Shown here piece after piece: positions 24,001 through 36,466 of a stretch of 64,000 nucleotides of DNA (within the stretch, counting starts at the first letter, position 1; each line of letters begins with the position of its first letter). Origin of the DNA: Primula veris (lineage: Eukaryota; Streptophyta; Magnoliopsida; Ericales; Primulaceae). The translations under genes were made by a program, and so were the position numbers. The notes beneath the pieces are model-generated. The model did no database searches. It was not told the DNA's origin and saw only the letters and a list, made by a program, of their open reading frames with translations. The DNA lies in contig OY821751.1 of NCBI GenBank assembly GCA_963682055.1, positions 3,720,001-3,784,000 on the forward strand, given 5' to 3'.

Positions 24001-24126
24001 TACACTAAATACAATATTGTTCAAATAAAAATAAAAATAAAGTATATGTGTGTAAGAGAATAATGGAGTTAAATGCAATGGCCCTTTATCTGTGGTTTGG
24101 TAGTCGGAGGTTTTAAATGCCCTGTC

Positions 24127-24433
24127 TAGTGCCGAGTTCGGTCCGATTCGGTTCGTATTTTAGCAAAACCGAAACCTAAACAGAACATATTTTTCGGTTC
24201 GATTTTTTCGGTTTCGGTCTTTTTATTTTTTGGACCGAACCGGACCGGTTTTTTCCGGTCCAGTTTCAATTTTTTTCGGTTTTTAGGTTATTTTTCAGTC
24301 TTTTTCGGTTTTTTTCGATTCGGTTTTATTAAAAACCGAAACCGACCCGATTTTTTTTTTGCTTTTTCAGTTTCGGTCTTTTTCGATTCGTTTATCGGTC
24401 CGGTTTGATTTTTTCGGTTTTTCGTCCGGCCTA
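24127..24433. mobile_element. hAT-like MITE of TTCGG repeats, decayed copy
   Basis: Dense degenerate TTCGGTTTTT repeats interrupted by one ACCGAAACCGACCCG block, the same architecture as 41969-42391. The ends (TAGTGCCGAG and CCGGCCTA) resemble the TAGGGCTGGG inverted terminus but are mutated. No convincing 8-bp duplication was seen. Confidence 0.5.
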
Positions 24434-26100
24434 GCATATATGCATATCCCTCTTTATTTAATTTTTCTTTAGACTAGCTTTTCATCAACTTTTTCTATTC
24501 AAACACCATACATTGTGTTTTCTTGCAATTTTTTGTCTAATTAATTATGCTTTTATCTGTTTCAAAATATAACTCCAATATACTGTTCCACAATATAAGT
24601 CTATTTTTCCAAAATAGAAATTTTGTGTGTGTAATGTTACATATTTGTCAATATTTTTAGTTTTTAAAAGAATGTGCATGAATAAAAATGAAGGTAAAAA
24701 ATGAAAAGAAATTGTAAAAATAGTGTAATGATTGTGTTTAGTTAATAATTTAGGTTTTTCGTAATGAAATTATATTTTGAAACGAAGGAAATAGTATATA
24801 TAAAATAGTAGATAAGATAAGTGGGGAAAGTTCATTTCAAATGTTGCAACTCTTTGAATATATATTAAATTTATGAAATCTCTGTACTACTTGTAAATTT
24901 AGAATCTTACTAGTTTGTATAGTTTAACAATCAATCGTCTAAATTAAGACTTATAATTTTTATAAATAAGATAAAGTTTCTTGTTGCAAGTTGAAGTGAC
25001 TCTTAATTTGTCGATCACTTCTATTTTTATCTAGTTTTGTAGCAAAAAAACCGTCAAAAATATCATTTAAAACAAATTACACTATATGACCAATGTTCCA
25101 TATATATTTAGAGTTTAAATCTTATATATACGTTTTCTATCACTTCCGTATCCCCTTACTTATTTTATTCAAAAAAAAATATCTAAAAAACTTGAAAAAA
25201 ATTGTATAATTACTATAAGACATGTATCAATACATTCTAATAATTATTTTTAAAAGAAAATACACACGCATGTTATTTTGGAATAGATGTATATATTAGT
25301 GTAAATTAAACATAAAATTTTAGAAAAATTGTTTAAAACAATATTATGTTCAAATGTTTTAAAATTTGAATAAAATATAATATAAAAGTTTATAAATTTG
25401 CGGAACAAGTTATGAAAATTTAAAATTTGAATGAAAATAAGTATAAAGGGACACGAAAAATGTAGAGAATAAGGGGTATAATATTTGGAATGATGTATTT
25501 ATATTTATGATGGCAGTTATAAGTTATTGGAATGATTCTGTAACGTTGAGCGTTTTATGTTTCTGAACATTGAATATAAGGCTCCAGTAACATTAAATGT
25601 TTGAAGAAAAATTGGTTGAAAATTTATTAGAGTTAGGAAAACATAAATGCAAAAATATGGGTTGTCCCCTATAAGCTATTAGTCTATAAATTCCATATCT
25701 CACTGCTCTATCATTTACAATATTCTTTCCTTGAAAATCGTTTTACATGTTTGAGAGATTTTATTATTATTCATCCCCTTTTTAATTGAAAAAAACTCTT
25801 CATATATATTTACTAATTCATTATATTAGAAGAAAATTTATGAAATAGTTAACTTTGATATTGGCCTGGGTCACTCAAATTTAGCACAATATGCTATGCC
25901 AAGGCAATAATATACGTGTAAATTATTGACTTTTAAGTCGATTTGATTGAGCCGCGCCAATATCTTAGTACTTTTTTCATTTCTTCCAACTTTCGGAGAT
26001 CATATACGTACTATAAACAAAGGTTTGTCGTCCACATTTGATTTTATGCTCCTTTTCGGCTACTTGTTTATATAGTTTCACGTTTAGCAGATATATATCT
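24434..26100. other. Intergenic AT-rich DNA up to the snRNA cluster
   Basis: No gene or well-defined repeat recognised. Confidence 0.5.
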
Positions 26101-27748
26101 ATTTGCATTAAGTATCAAAGAACATGAGTCGTGGTCTTAGCAAATTTGTCCTAAAGTTTGTATGTAATTTATTAGAAGAATATATAATAGGTTAAGAATT
26201 ATTTGTGATCATTAGAAGGTTATAAAACCTCCTTGCTTGATTTAGTTGCTATTAAATAATAATCTTGTAAAATGTGTCTTCTTCTACACATGTTTAATTC
26301 AAGTTTAAAGTTTAGAATTTGAAAAAAAAAATGTCAAGTGATGCTAGGGATTGCCTACCTCTGACGATCATCGAGGCATCGAGCTTCACTTTACTGTTTA
26401 TATTTCAATTTAAACCGTATAAAAATGTAACAATTCAAGTTTCATTCACTTAACTTAAACTTCAAAGTTCGAAAAACTGGAAATCCACAAGGCCTTAGTA
26501 GAAGATGCTCATAAGATCTAAGGTTTTTCTCATCATATACAGTTATATGTATATGTCATTAGTATACATGAAGCTATAAAAGAGAATCCGAATGAAGAAT
26601 CGGCTGGAGTTTATAATTACACGGTTTTGGTTATTTTATTCCTTACGAAATTTAAATTTACAAGTAGTTTTTAATTACTTTTTATAAATTTAAGAATTCC
26701 GGAAGAAGGCTCGAAAAGGAGGCTCGAAATCAGGTTCCTCTAAAGTTTGGATATTTCTAAAACTCATTGAACTGGAGGGTTGTTTGTCCGTAGCTTTTTA
26801 TTCAGTTTATTTTGTTTTTGTACGAGCTATTATAAGCTACTTTTTGGTTATAAGCAATTATACGAGCTTGATTAGTTTTTGACCAAAGGTTTAAGATGGA
26901 TTGACAAATTTTTCTTGTCTGAAAAATAAAAATGCTTCGATATCGGTATTTAAGAAAGCATTGAAAGGCATGGAGAATTTTACAGTCTCTAACATTCCGC
27001 CATCATGCATGGTCGATTTAGGGGTACATATTTTGTTTATTTACTATGCCTACAGTTTATTAGTAATGAGTTTATCTCCATCCCGTCTTTGAGGTTTACT
27101 AGTGGGATTGAATAGACTCTTACAGTGTTGATTAAAAAAAATTCGATATGCAAGCGATAAACTAGAAAGGCAATCTCGACCTGTGAATTGTATGTGTCTA
27201 CAATTGTCTGTGGTATACCTTTTTTACTCGGAAATGTATCCTATTTAACAACACACGCAGAAAGATATTATCTCTAATAATAACTACACGTTTTGATTGG
27301 AACTCAAGATTGTACGACTGATCATTAGGCAGTGCGTGTCGAAGAAAACGTGGCGAGTACAACACGATCTGACTTGAATATCTCGAACACCATGTTTATA
27401 AAACAAAGTAAGAAAAAGGCTAGCATAAATTTCAGAAATACATAAAGAATCACAGTTAAAAAAAACTACGAGCGGTATAAAGGATGCGCCACATCATATA
27501 TTTGTGCAGGAAAGTTATCTTTTACTCTACAAGACCCAAAGATATTCGAAGTAAGTATGTTTCTGTTTCTACAATAACTCCAGATCTCTAATTAACCTTG
27601 GCTCCTAATCGGGGTTAGTAATTATCATACAAAATTTAAACAGCAAGCTGGAATATCCAAATGGAAGAGAAATTATTTTTTGGTTTAAAATAAAATTAGC
27701 AAAAGATGATAGATTTTATAAACAGCAAGAATTTACTACTGATTTAGT

Positions 27749-27944
27749 GGGGTGCACCAGGCTAGGACTATAGTGCAACATCCAAACGACACATGAACAG
27801 TCCCAATAGCAAGCTACTGTGGTGGACCGCTCCCCCTCAAAAAATTAATTTAATATCATGTGAACCAATAGCTCACATATCAGATATTAAACTGATAAGA
27901 ACAGATACTACACTTAATCTTAGCCAAAAGGCCGAGAAAGGTAT
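27749..27944 (-). ncRNA. U2 spliceosomal RNA gene, copy 1
   Basis: A 196-nt plant U2 snRNA. The 5' end is ATACCTTTCTCGGCC, followed by the GUAGUAUCU branch-point recognition region and the AATTTTTTGA Sm site. The RNA ends ...GCACCCC. Differences from the consensus copies include AAGATTAAG for AAGATCAAG and changes in stem IIb that retain pairing through G-U wobbles (GTGAGCT/GGTTCAC). USE and TATA box are intact (see promoter entry). U2 base-pairs with the intron branch site in the spliceosome. Possibly functional. Confidence 0.9.
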
Positions 27945-27968
27945 GAATAGTAAGATTTTCAGCAGATT

Positions 27969-28019
27969 ATTTTATATGACCTTCTACTTGAGACAATCGA
28001 AGAGTACGTGATGCGGGAC
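27969..28019 (-). promoter_or_regulatory. snRNA promoter (USE + TATA) of U2 copy 1
   Basis: Reading on minus: GTCCCGCAT (28019-28011, about -75) resembles the plant upstream sequence element GTCCCACATCG. CATATAAAAT (27978-27969, about -34 to -25) is the TATA box. The spacing is that of RNA polymerase II snRNA genes in plants. Confidence 0.75.
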
Positions 28020-30099
28020 AAATAAATTAAGTTTACAAACAATACGCATTACCTATATATTACATTTTAGATCTATTATTATATTTGTATGCATCTCTGT
28101 AATCAACTACAGTAATTTTATGGCTTTAAGAAAATCCAACAATGAAGTTCCCCTTCACCGAATATATACTTATAAGTACGAAGAAATGAATTCTGGTAAG
28201 GACTGGGAAAAAGGACCTAAGAGTTTTGCTGTTTAAACTTCAAATACAATTCTATGTATGTTTATAATACTTATAAACTTATCAATCTATACTTATAAAC
28301 ATACATACAATGATGAAACAAGTATAGATTGATGACAGGAAGTTGTAGTACAACCACTGGTGCAACCGGGATTTGTATTTGGGATGAGTTGTAGGTCATA
28401 TATAGACGTGCTACTTATTAATAGGGGAAGGCTGTACATACGACATTTTTATTTTTATTTTCTACAAAAACTCGAGAACCTCTTTTTGACACGGCGTAGT
28501 ACAATTCTACAATGACCCATCATTCCTAAAAAGCTTGATTCTTGTCATTAAAAATGGATGCAGTTGCATTTTTATGATCTTGGCACTAGGGTTCTACGTA
28601 TACGTAAAGGACATGGTCACTGGTCACCACCTACTTCATTAGCTAGAAATACGAACTTTTAGTTTCTTTACTCGACTGTTATTTTTCTAAATTGCATTGA
28701 CAAGCAGGTTTGTCTGTTTTTAGTAACTAAGCTCTCCCTTTTTTAGAAGCTTTTGTAGGTATATTGTAAAATTTCAGCCTTGCAACTTAACATGTTACCA
28801 GCTTCTTTGATCTAATGTTTATTCGGTTTCATGAATACGACTTTTACTCTTTCAGAAGTTTGTTTTATACAGCCTTAAACTATGGTGTGCATCCGCTAAT
28901 CTTCTTTGAGAACATCTTCCACACACTGCAAATCTGCTTGTACTTTCTGTAGTTTGATCATCTACACCACATCCCAGTTGATAATTCATAAAATAGCTAT
29001 CGAGCCTTGACTATTAACAGTACTTAATTACTACGAATCATCAGGCAGTTTAATTTTAGATCGAACACCTCCCAGTGGAAACTTAACAATGACACAGGAT
29101 TATCAGCACGGTTATGTTATGTCGGTGGATTATCAAAAAACTCGAATAAATCAATGATATCACAATCTGTTTTTGCAAACAGCAGTTGGTATGCTTTCCA
29201 AGTGCATCCATATGTTGCGTTTACTACTATTGTTAGAATAAATATAGGTATAGTAGGAGAAACTTAAGCTTTGTTCCACGCTTTCAAATTATACATAGAT
29301 GTCACATTATATACTAGTTACAAGATAAGTAACTCAATGGTAAAGAACAACAAAGTCTAATGTGAATTGTAATTGTTTGGCTGCTATTGTTGAAAACTTG
29401 AAATAGATTTGCTGTTCTTAGTCTAGCTGAGATGACATTATCGGTAGGCTTGTATAAACATTGACTAGCAATGATTTACAACTATAGTATGAAAGTAAGT
29501 GTTCTGTACCAGTTTCTTTTTGCAATATGAACAGTATTCTGAATTTTACGACTTAAATTAACATGATAGTATCTTCTACACCTCAGCTACAAAATAAGAA
29601 ACTCCTCAAAGATCCATAAATTAAATTTGCCTCAGAAAGTTCCTTTTCGAAAACCAATTTTGACAAAGAAAAGAAGAGGCTTGTATTGAATAATAAAAAT
29701 ATACTTTAGATAAGATACGATATCTTAGCCAAAAGGATTAATATTTTGGTTAGCGGGCTTAGTACAATAATATGATAAGCTGTGATGAAATTACTGTTAT
29801 TTGAAGTTTGAAAATGATTGCGTTGTATTCCTCTTCATTTGAGGCCAATTCTGAAGCTATTAAAAGGAGTGCAATAAGGCCGAGTCTGGTCCGAGCTTTT
29901 GGGTTTCTGTGTATAAAGTCATAATATTGGTTTATCTTCAGTTATACCGCTTTAAATCAGTACTTCTATAGTTTCGTGTTTTTTTAGCTTTGTCACTCAA
30001 TTCATGCGCTTTTGTAGCTTGAATCGTTTGGAAGTTGGTACTTTGTTTGATGCTGGGTTTAACAAGATTGTTAGATACCTTATTCTAAAAAAAATATAA

Positions 30100-30126
30100 A
30101 AATTAACCTAAAGGATAGAAAGGCAA
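30100..30126 (-). pseudogene. Decayed 5' stub of a U2 gene
   Basis: On minus, TTGCCTTTCTATCCTTTAGG resembles the first ~28 nt of U2 (CCTTTCTCGGCCTTTTGGCT) and then leaves the homology. A better-preserved counterpart is at 35487-35514 and an inverted one at 56374-56400. Confidence 0.4.
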
Positions 30127-30617
30127 GAAGAATATTGTTAAGGGAGGTTTGTTTTATATTGTCTTCAATTTTCCGGTGATCATTTGATGGTTGTATACTC
30201 GTATATGACACAAATTTCGTTTTACTTACTGAAGTCGTATAAATTCACAAAATACACATGTTTTTTTTCTAACCGTCTTAACCCGCAAAAAGTAATCTCT
30301 TCATTCCGTGCATCTTCAGAATACTGCAAATCTACTATTATTGCCGTTTGATCAATTCAATAAGCTAGTGATAGATTAGAAAGCCAATGTCGGTGTCTAA
30401 AGAAAACAGAAACTTTACTGGAATAGAATACCGATAAGTCTTTGTTAACAAAAAAAAAAAATAGAAATAAAAATCACAAAACGTAAACAACCTACACATC
30501 CCCCTATTTTATCAATTATTTTTTGTATTATCCGGTCCGATTGAAGCTTGAATTTTTAAGTTCAAATCTAAAAAAGCATTACACAATCAAAAAGAATTTT
30601 AGACTGAAAATTGTAGG

Positions 30618-30768
30618 GCTTTACCCAGTAAAGGGAGCCCTTCCAGAAATTCTCTAAGGGCCGAGCGAACCCAGGCCGAAGAGGGGGTTTGGAAATAGTT
30701 TTCAACCAGCAATTGACGCGCCTCGGTTAGTACCTCACTAGCTGCATCATTGCCCCAAGCACAAAGAT
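30618..30768 (-). ncRNA. U4 spliceosomal RNA gene, copy 1
   Basis: The 5' end ATCTTTGTGCTTGGGGCAAT is the U6-pairing stem II region. It is followed by AGCTAGTGAGG, the 5' stem-loop, GCTGGTTGAAAACTA, the CCCCCTCTTCGG central domain, an AATTTCTGG Sm-like site and a 3' hairpin (GAAGGGCTCCCTTT). Position 8 is T where copy 2 and the usual plant U4 have C, giving a G-U wobble with U6. The 3' end is approximate; a matching plant 3' box (CAATTTTCAGTCTAAA) follows at 30613-30598. U4 chaperones U6 in the tri-snRNP. Confidence 0.9.
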
Positions 30769-30790
30769 AACTTTTAAATGAATTATAAGC

Positions 30791-30847
30791 TCTTTATTTA
30801 TCACTTGTTTATGTAGCAATTTATATGCATTTGCCAATGAGGGATAA
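30791..30847 (-). promoter_or_regulatory. snRNA promoter of U4 copy 1
   Basis: On minus, ATCCCTCATTG (about 30845-30835, -77 to -67) is a divergent USE. GATAAATAAAG (30802-30792, -34 to -24) sits at the TATA position. The TATA is weaker than in U4 copy 2 (GATATAAATATAG). Confidence 0.5.
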
Positions 30848-32451
30848 AAGATCTTCATGATCTTTAGACATGTATAAGCCTTTTGCTCAACTATACAGGA
30901 TTATTGTTAGAAACTCCTAATTGTTTAGTATATTATCTTACAATTACCGATTTCTGTATCTTAAATTAACAAGTTTTCATGTCTCCCAATTTGAGTACTA
31001 GAATATTAATGTTCTATGTTTTGTTTGTTGTGACGGAACAAATTCGATCGGCTAACTTTAGCTTTTTGGAAATTTTGAGTTGCTAAAATTCAGTATACCA
31101 TGCAGTACTCCAAGCTATGTTAAAACTTAAATGGATAAATAATCAAAGCGAAAGGCAAGCAAACCCACATGTTGATAACTTATCACCAGTTAGTCTACCA
31201 GGTGGGTTATATCCATCCAGAGTTCAATTCCCCGGTAGCGAAAGTAAAGCTTAAGTAAAAGGCTGCAACAGTGGAGTAGCGTAGTGGTCACCTCGAGGAA
31301 TTGTCGAAATGCACGTCCGAAGCTCAGCAGGACTTAAAGAACACGAGTCGTTGTGTTAGCAAATTTGTAGTTTGCATGTAATTTGTTAGAAGAATAATAG
31401 GTTAAAAATTATTTGTGATCATTAGAAGGTTATAAAACCTCCTTGCTTGAGTTAGTTGCCATTAAATAATAATTTGATTATCGTGAACATTCATTAGATA
31501 AGATATGTATACACAGAAATTTATATTGTAAACTCAAGAACAACCCATCCGTCCGGATTTCATAATTCAGTTAAAAAGTTCAAATATTTGTAAAATGCAT
31601 TTTCCTCTACACATGTTTAGTCCAAGTTTAAAGTTTAGAATTTGAGAAAAAAATGTCGAGTGATGCTAGGCATTGCCTACCTTCGACGATCATCGATGCC
31701 TCGAGCCTCACTTTACTGTTTAGACAATTTAAACCGTATAAAAATGTAGTAACAATTCAAGTTTCATTCACTTAACTTAGACTTAAACTTCAAAGTTCGA
31801 AAAACTGGAAATCCATTTGGTAGTAAGATATGCTTATAAGATCATAGGTTTTTCTCATCATATACATGTTATATGTATATATCATTAGTATACATGCAGT
31901 TATAAAAGGGAACTGTAGTATAACTGTATAACTAGTGGTGGAAGCAGAATCAGAATGAATGTGCCGGAGTTTATAATTGGACGGTTTTGCTTATTTTGTT
32001 CGTTCCGAAATTTTGATTTTGTACAAAAGTTACAATGCAAGTAGTTTTTGATTACTTTTTATATATGTAAGAATTCCGAAAGAAGGCTCGCAAAGAGGTG
32101 ACTCATATTTTCAATTTGTTCGCCACCGAAATCAAGCTCTCTTAAGTTTCGGTATCTCTAAATATCATTGAACTGGAGGTTTTATTTTGATTAAAAGCTA
32201 CGTTTATGGCTGTACATCTATTATAAGATCTTCACTAACTTATGTAGTTTGATTAAGTCAATGTGCAAGTGTTAACAAAAAGAAATTCGATATGCAAGTG
32301 AGATATTAGAAAAGCTAATCTCGACTTGTGAATTGTTACGCTTGTGTCTACAATTGTCTGGGCTAATACCTTTTTTACTCGGAATTGTATTGCATTCAAC
32401 AACATATGTAATACAGGATTTCCTCTAAAAAATTGTTACAACTGATTTGGT

Positions 32452-32647
32452 GGGGTTTGCCAGGCTAAGACAGTAGTGCAACGTCCAAGCGACACATGAG
32501 TAGCCCCAATAGCAAGCTACTGTGATGGACCGCTCCCCATCAAAAAATTAATTTAATATCGTATGAGCCGATGGCTCACATATCAGATATTAAACTGATA
32601 AGAACAGATACTACACTTGATCTTAGCCAAAAGGCCGAGAAAGGTAT
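32452..32647 (-). ncRNA. U2 spliceosomal RNA gene, copy 2
   Basis: 196 nt from ATACCTTTCTCGGCC to ...CCCC, with canonical AAGATCAAGTGTAGTATCTG. The 3' half differs a little (GGCAAACCCC at the end instead of GGCACACCCC). The upstream element is the second class: GTCCCACCTC with a degenerate TATA (CATACAAAAC). The RNA sequence is credible; promoter strength is doubtful. Confidence 0.85.
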
Positions 32648-33959
32648 GAATGTTCAGTTCCTCAGCAGATTGTTTTGTATGACCTTCTACTTGAGATAAT
32701 AAAAGAATGCTGGAGGTGGGACAAATAAGTTTAAGTTTATAAACAATACATTACCATACAAGATAGCAGTAGCATTATGATACTTTAATTTTAGATCCAT
32801 CGTTGTATTTGTATGCATCTTTGTAAACTTTTAACTTTTCAGGAACTTGGCTTTCAAGAAATCCAAGAGTGAAGTTCCCCTTAACCGAAATTATACTTCT
32901 AAGTCCAAAGAAATTAAGTCCAAAGAACTTGGAAGAATAATCTAACAGGACATGAGGACCTATGATTTTCGCGGTTCAATTACAATTCTATGTATGTTTA
33001 TTTGTATAGATTGATGACAGGAAGTTTTCGTACAACCACTGGTGCAACCGGAATTTGTATCTGGGATGAGTTGGAGATCATATATAAATGGATTACTTAT
33101 TTATAGTGGGGAGCTATATACGACAATTTATTTTATTTTCTACAAATATCGAAAACCTTTTTCTGACACAGCCTAGTACAATTCTACAAAACCCATGATT
33201 CCTAAAGAGCTTGAATCTTGTCATTAAAAATGGATGTAATTGCTTTTCTATGAACTTGGCACTAGGGTACCATGTTAAGGACTGGTCACCACCTACTTCA
33301 TTAGTTTGAAATACGAACTTTTAGTTTCTTTACTCGATTGCTTTTTTTCTAAATTTCTTCTACAAGCAGGTTTGTCTGTTTTTAGCTACTAAGCTCCTTT
33401 TTTTAGAAGATTTGTATTTGCTGTCCAAGTTTTAAGATGAGCTACGCAGGTAAGAGATTAGAAAGACAATCTCGCCCTGTGAATTGTTACGCGTATGTGT
33501 CTACAATAGTCTGGGGTATGCCTTTTTTCTGCATAAATGTTTCACATTCAACAACATATGCAAAAAGGGTTTTTCTCTAAATAAAACTCAAGAAAGTACT
33601 ACTGATATTTAGGCAGTGCGTCATAAAGCAAACGAAGCAAGTAGAACACGATCTGACTGGAATAGGATATAGTAAAGTCTCGAACACCACGTTTAAATAA
33701 CAAAGTAAGAAAGAGGCTATCATAAATATCAGAAATACATAACATAGAGGATTTCAGCAAGTTGATGTACATACGGAAAACTCTTTGAATTGGTCAAATG
33801 ATCAAAAGATTATTTTGTGACGACCTTCATCTTCAAATGTACCAAGATTAGCCAGTGAGGGGACACATTATGTTGAAAAACAATAGACACAGTATTCAAT
33901 AGTTCACTGATGTTAACGAACAATTAGTGATAACATCTATAATTTACAACTGATTTGGT

Positions 33960-34155
33960 GGGGTGTGCCAGGCTAAGAAAGTAGTGCAACATCCAAGCGA
34001 CACATGAGTAGCCCCAATAGCAAGCTACTGTGGTGGACCGCTCCCCCTCAAAACATTAATTTAATATCGTGTGAGCTGATGGCTCACATATCAGATATTA
34101 AACTGATAAGAACAGATACTACACTTGATATTAGCCAAAAGGCTGAGAAAGGTAC
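33960..34155 (-). ncRNA. U2 spliceosomal RNA gene or pseudogene, copy 3
   Basis: Full 196-nt U2 but starting GTACC instead of ATACC, with CTCAGCC for CTCGGCC in stem I and CTAATATCAAG for CTAAGATCAAG. The promoter is of the CATACAAAAC class. Changes in the otherwise invariant 5' region suggest reduced function or a pseudogene. Flank partner in arm 2 is the split copy at 59.2-59.9 kb. Confidence 0.8.
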
Positions 34156-35486
34156 GAATATTAAGTTCCTCAACAGATTGTTTTGTATGACCTTTTGCTT
34201 AAGATAAGATAAGAATACGTGAGGTGGGACAAATAAATTAAGTTTACAAACAATATACTGTACTATTACCTCAAATTTTGCCTCAAACGATACGAGTCAT
34301 CAGGCAGTTCTTTTATTTAATATCGAAAACCTCCCAGTGGAAAGTTTAACAATTACAGGATTATCAGCACTGTTATGTAGGTTTCTTTTCAACAAACTCG
34401 AATGATCAATGATATAACAATCTGTGTTTTGCAAACAGCAGTTGGTATGTATGGTTTCAAGTGTATCTACATGTTACATTACTTGTTTGAGCTAAGAGCT
34501 GAGCAGTCTCTTTGTGCATTATAAACTGTAATTTTGAATTTTAGGACTTCAAATAGATTCATTCAGAGATTAAAGGCATCTTCTATCAGCAACGAAATCA
34601 GAAATCTCATCAGATACTCATAGTTTAAATTTGCCTCATGAAAGTTCCTTTTCGAAAACTAATTTTAAGAAAAAAGAAGAGGTTTAACGGGAATATCATC
34701 GAATGTTCTACTCCTTCCGTCTCATAATAAAAGTACGTTTGCATTTTTCACAAGGTTTATGACGGGTCTAATAAATTAAAACCAAATAACATTAATTTTG
34801 GGCTTGTAGTATCAGACGAAATAATGTTACTGTTAAGGAAAAATAGCTTACTCAAGCAAAATGAGCTCATTCCTAAAACTGTCTATAGTTTCTTGTGTTT
34901 TTTTAGTTTTCTCAGTCCATTAAAACTGTCTTAACCGCAAAACGTAGTCCTTTGTTTTTTTTAGCTTTCTTCTATAGAGTCATGCGCTTTTGTAGCTTGA
35001 ATAGTTCGGATTCGGAAGTTGGTACTTTAAAACTGTCTTAACAGCAAAACATAGTCTCTTCATCCTGGACATCTTCAAAATAGTAAAGCTATCATGATGA
35101 AACTTCCCCCTGAAAAATAGTTTATATCGAATAATAAGAACAGATACGATAAGGTACTTAAAACTTACCCAAAAGCTAAAGATATTGGTTAGCGGACTTT
35201 GTATAATATTATGATAAGCTGTGATGAAATTACTGGTATTTGAAGTTTGAAGTCGATTTGAAGCTGTTCAAGGAAGTACAATTTCTGTGTATAAAGTTAT
35301 AATTCTGGTTTCTCTTCCGTTAAATTTTCTCTAGTTTAGTACTCTATAGTTTCTTGTTTTTCTTTTGCTTTCTCAGTCCATTCATGCGCTTTTGTAGTTT
35401 GAATTATTCGGAAGTCGGTACTCTATTTGATCTTTGGTCTAATTAGATTGTTAGATCCTTTTTTGCTAAAAAAAAGGTCAAAAAAA

Positions 35487-35514
35487 CTTAACCAAAAGGG
35501 CGAGAAAGGTATGA
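35487..35514 (-). pseudogene. 5' fragment of a U2 gene (about 28 nt)
   Basis: On minus, CATACCTTTCTCGCCCTTTT is the exact start of U2 apart from one base, then homology stops at about nt 28. No downstream U2 sequence follows. It lies between U4 copy 2 and the U2 copy 3 promoter flank. Confidence 0.6.
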
Positions 35515-35852
35515 AGAATATTGTCTTCAACTTTCCAGTGATCATATGATCGATGGTTGTATGTGGCACAAATTTTGTTTTACTTAATGAAGTCATATGA
35601 ATTCGCAAAATACACATGGTTTTCTTAACCCGCAAAAAATAGTCTCTTCATTCTGGGCATCTTAAAAAAATGGTAATATGCAAGGCAAGACAATGAAAGC
35701 TTCAATTTTCAAGTTCAAATCTAAAAAAGCATTACACAATCACAAACTACAACTTCATGCTATTTTGTACAATCTACAAACTTTATACTACCTTTCATGT
35801 ATTTATAAATGTAACGTAAACCTGAATGAATATTTAGACTGAAAATTGTAGG

Positions 35853-36003
35853 GCTTTACCCAGTAAAGGGAGCCCTTCCAGAAATTCTCTAAGGCCCGAG
35901 CGAACCCAGGCCAAAGAGGGGGTTTGGAAATAGTTTTCAACCAGCAATTGACGCGCCTCGGTTAGTACCTCACTAGCTGCGTCATTGCCCCAAGCGCAAA
36001 GAT
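35853..36003 (-). ncRNA. U4 spliceosomal RNA gene, copy 2
   Basis: Starts ATCTTTGCGCTTGGGGCAAT, the usual plant U4 5' end, and is otherwise almost identical to copy 1 in length and sequence (CTCTTTGGCC for CTCTTCGGCC in the central domain). The 3' box CAATTTTCAGTCTAAA is at 35848-35833 on minus. The strong TATA and canonical 5' end make this the better candidate for an active U4 gene. The 3' end is approximate. Confidence 0.92.
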
Positions 36004-36025
36004 ACCGTTGAACATAGTTAGAGCT

Positions 36026-36079
36026 CTATATTTATATCTTGTTTATGTGATAATTTGTATGCATTTTCAATGAGGGATA
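36026..36079 (-). promoter_or_regulatory. snRNA promoter (USE + TATA) of U4 copy 2
   Basis: On minus, TATCCCTCATTG (36079-36068, about -76 to -65) is a divergent USE and GATATAAATATAG (36038-36026, -35 to -23) is a strong TATA box. The spacing fits RNA polymerase II snRNA promoters. Confidence 0.7.
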
Positions 36080-36466
36080 AAAGGTTTTCGTGATCATACG
36101 GCTACTTCTACTAGGATAATTGTTTAATATATTATCTTACAAACTACCGATTTCTTGTCTTAAATTAACAAGTTTTCATGTGTCCTCATTTAATTATTAA
36201 AATTTAATGTTATGTTCTTTGTTTGTTGTGACAGAACAAAATTTGATATGCTAATTATAGCTTTCAAGAAAATTTTGGGTGGCTAAAATTCAGTATACCA
36301 TTGTTCTGAATAGTCAAAATTTCGGTATGATTCGATATGGTATAATATATACCAATGCAGTATTCCAAGATATGTTAAATGGATATATAATCAAAGAGAA
36401 AGACATGGAAACCCGCGTGTTGATAATCTATCACAATTTTGTAAGTTAGTCTACTGTTGGTGTTAT

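Noticed and set aside
27793..28011. Open frame across 27.8-28.0 kb and similar ones at 34.0 and 59.5 kb
   Set aside because: They are antisense or sense readings of U2 snRNA genes, whose RNA identity is clear.
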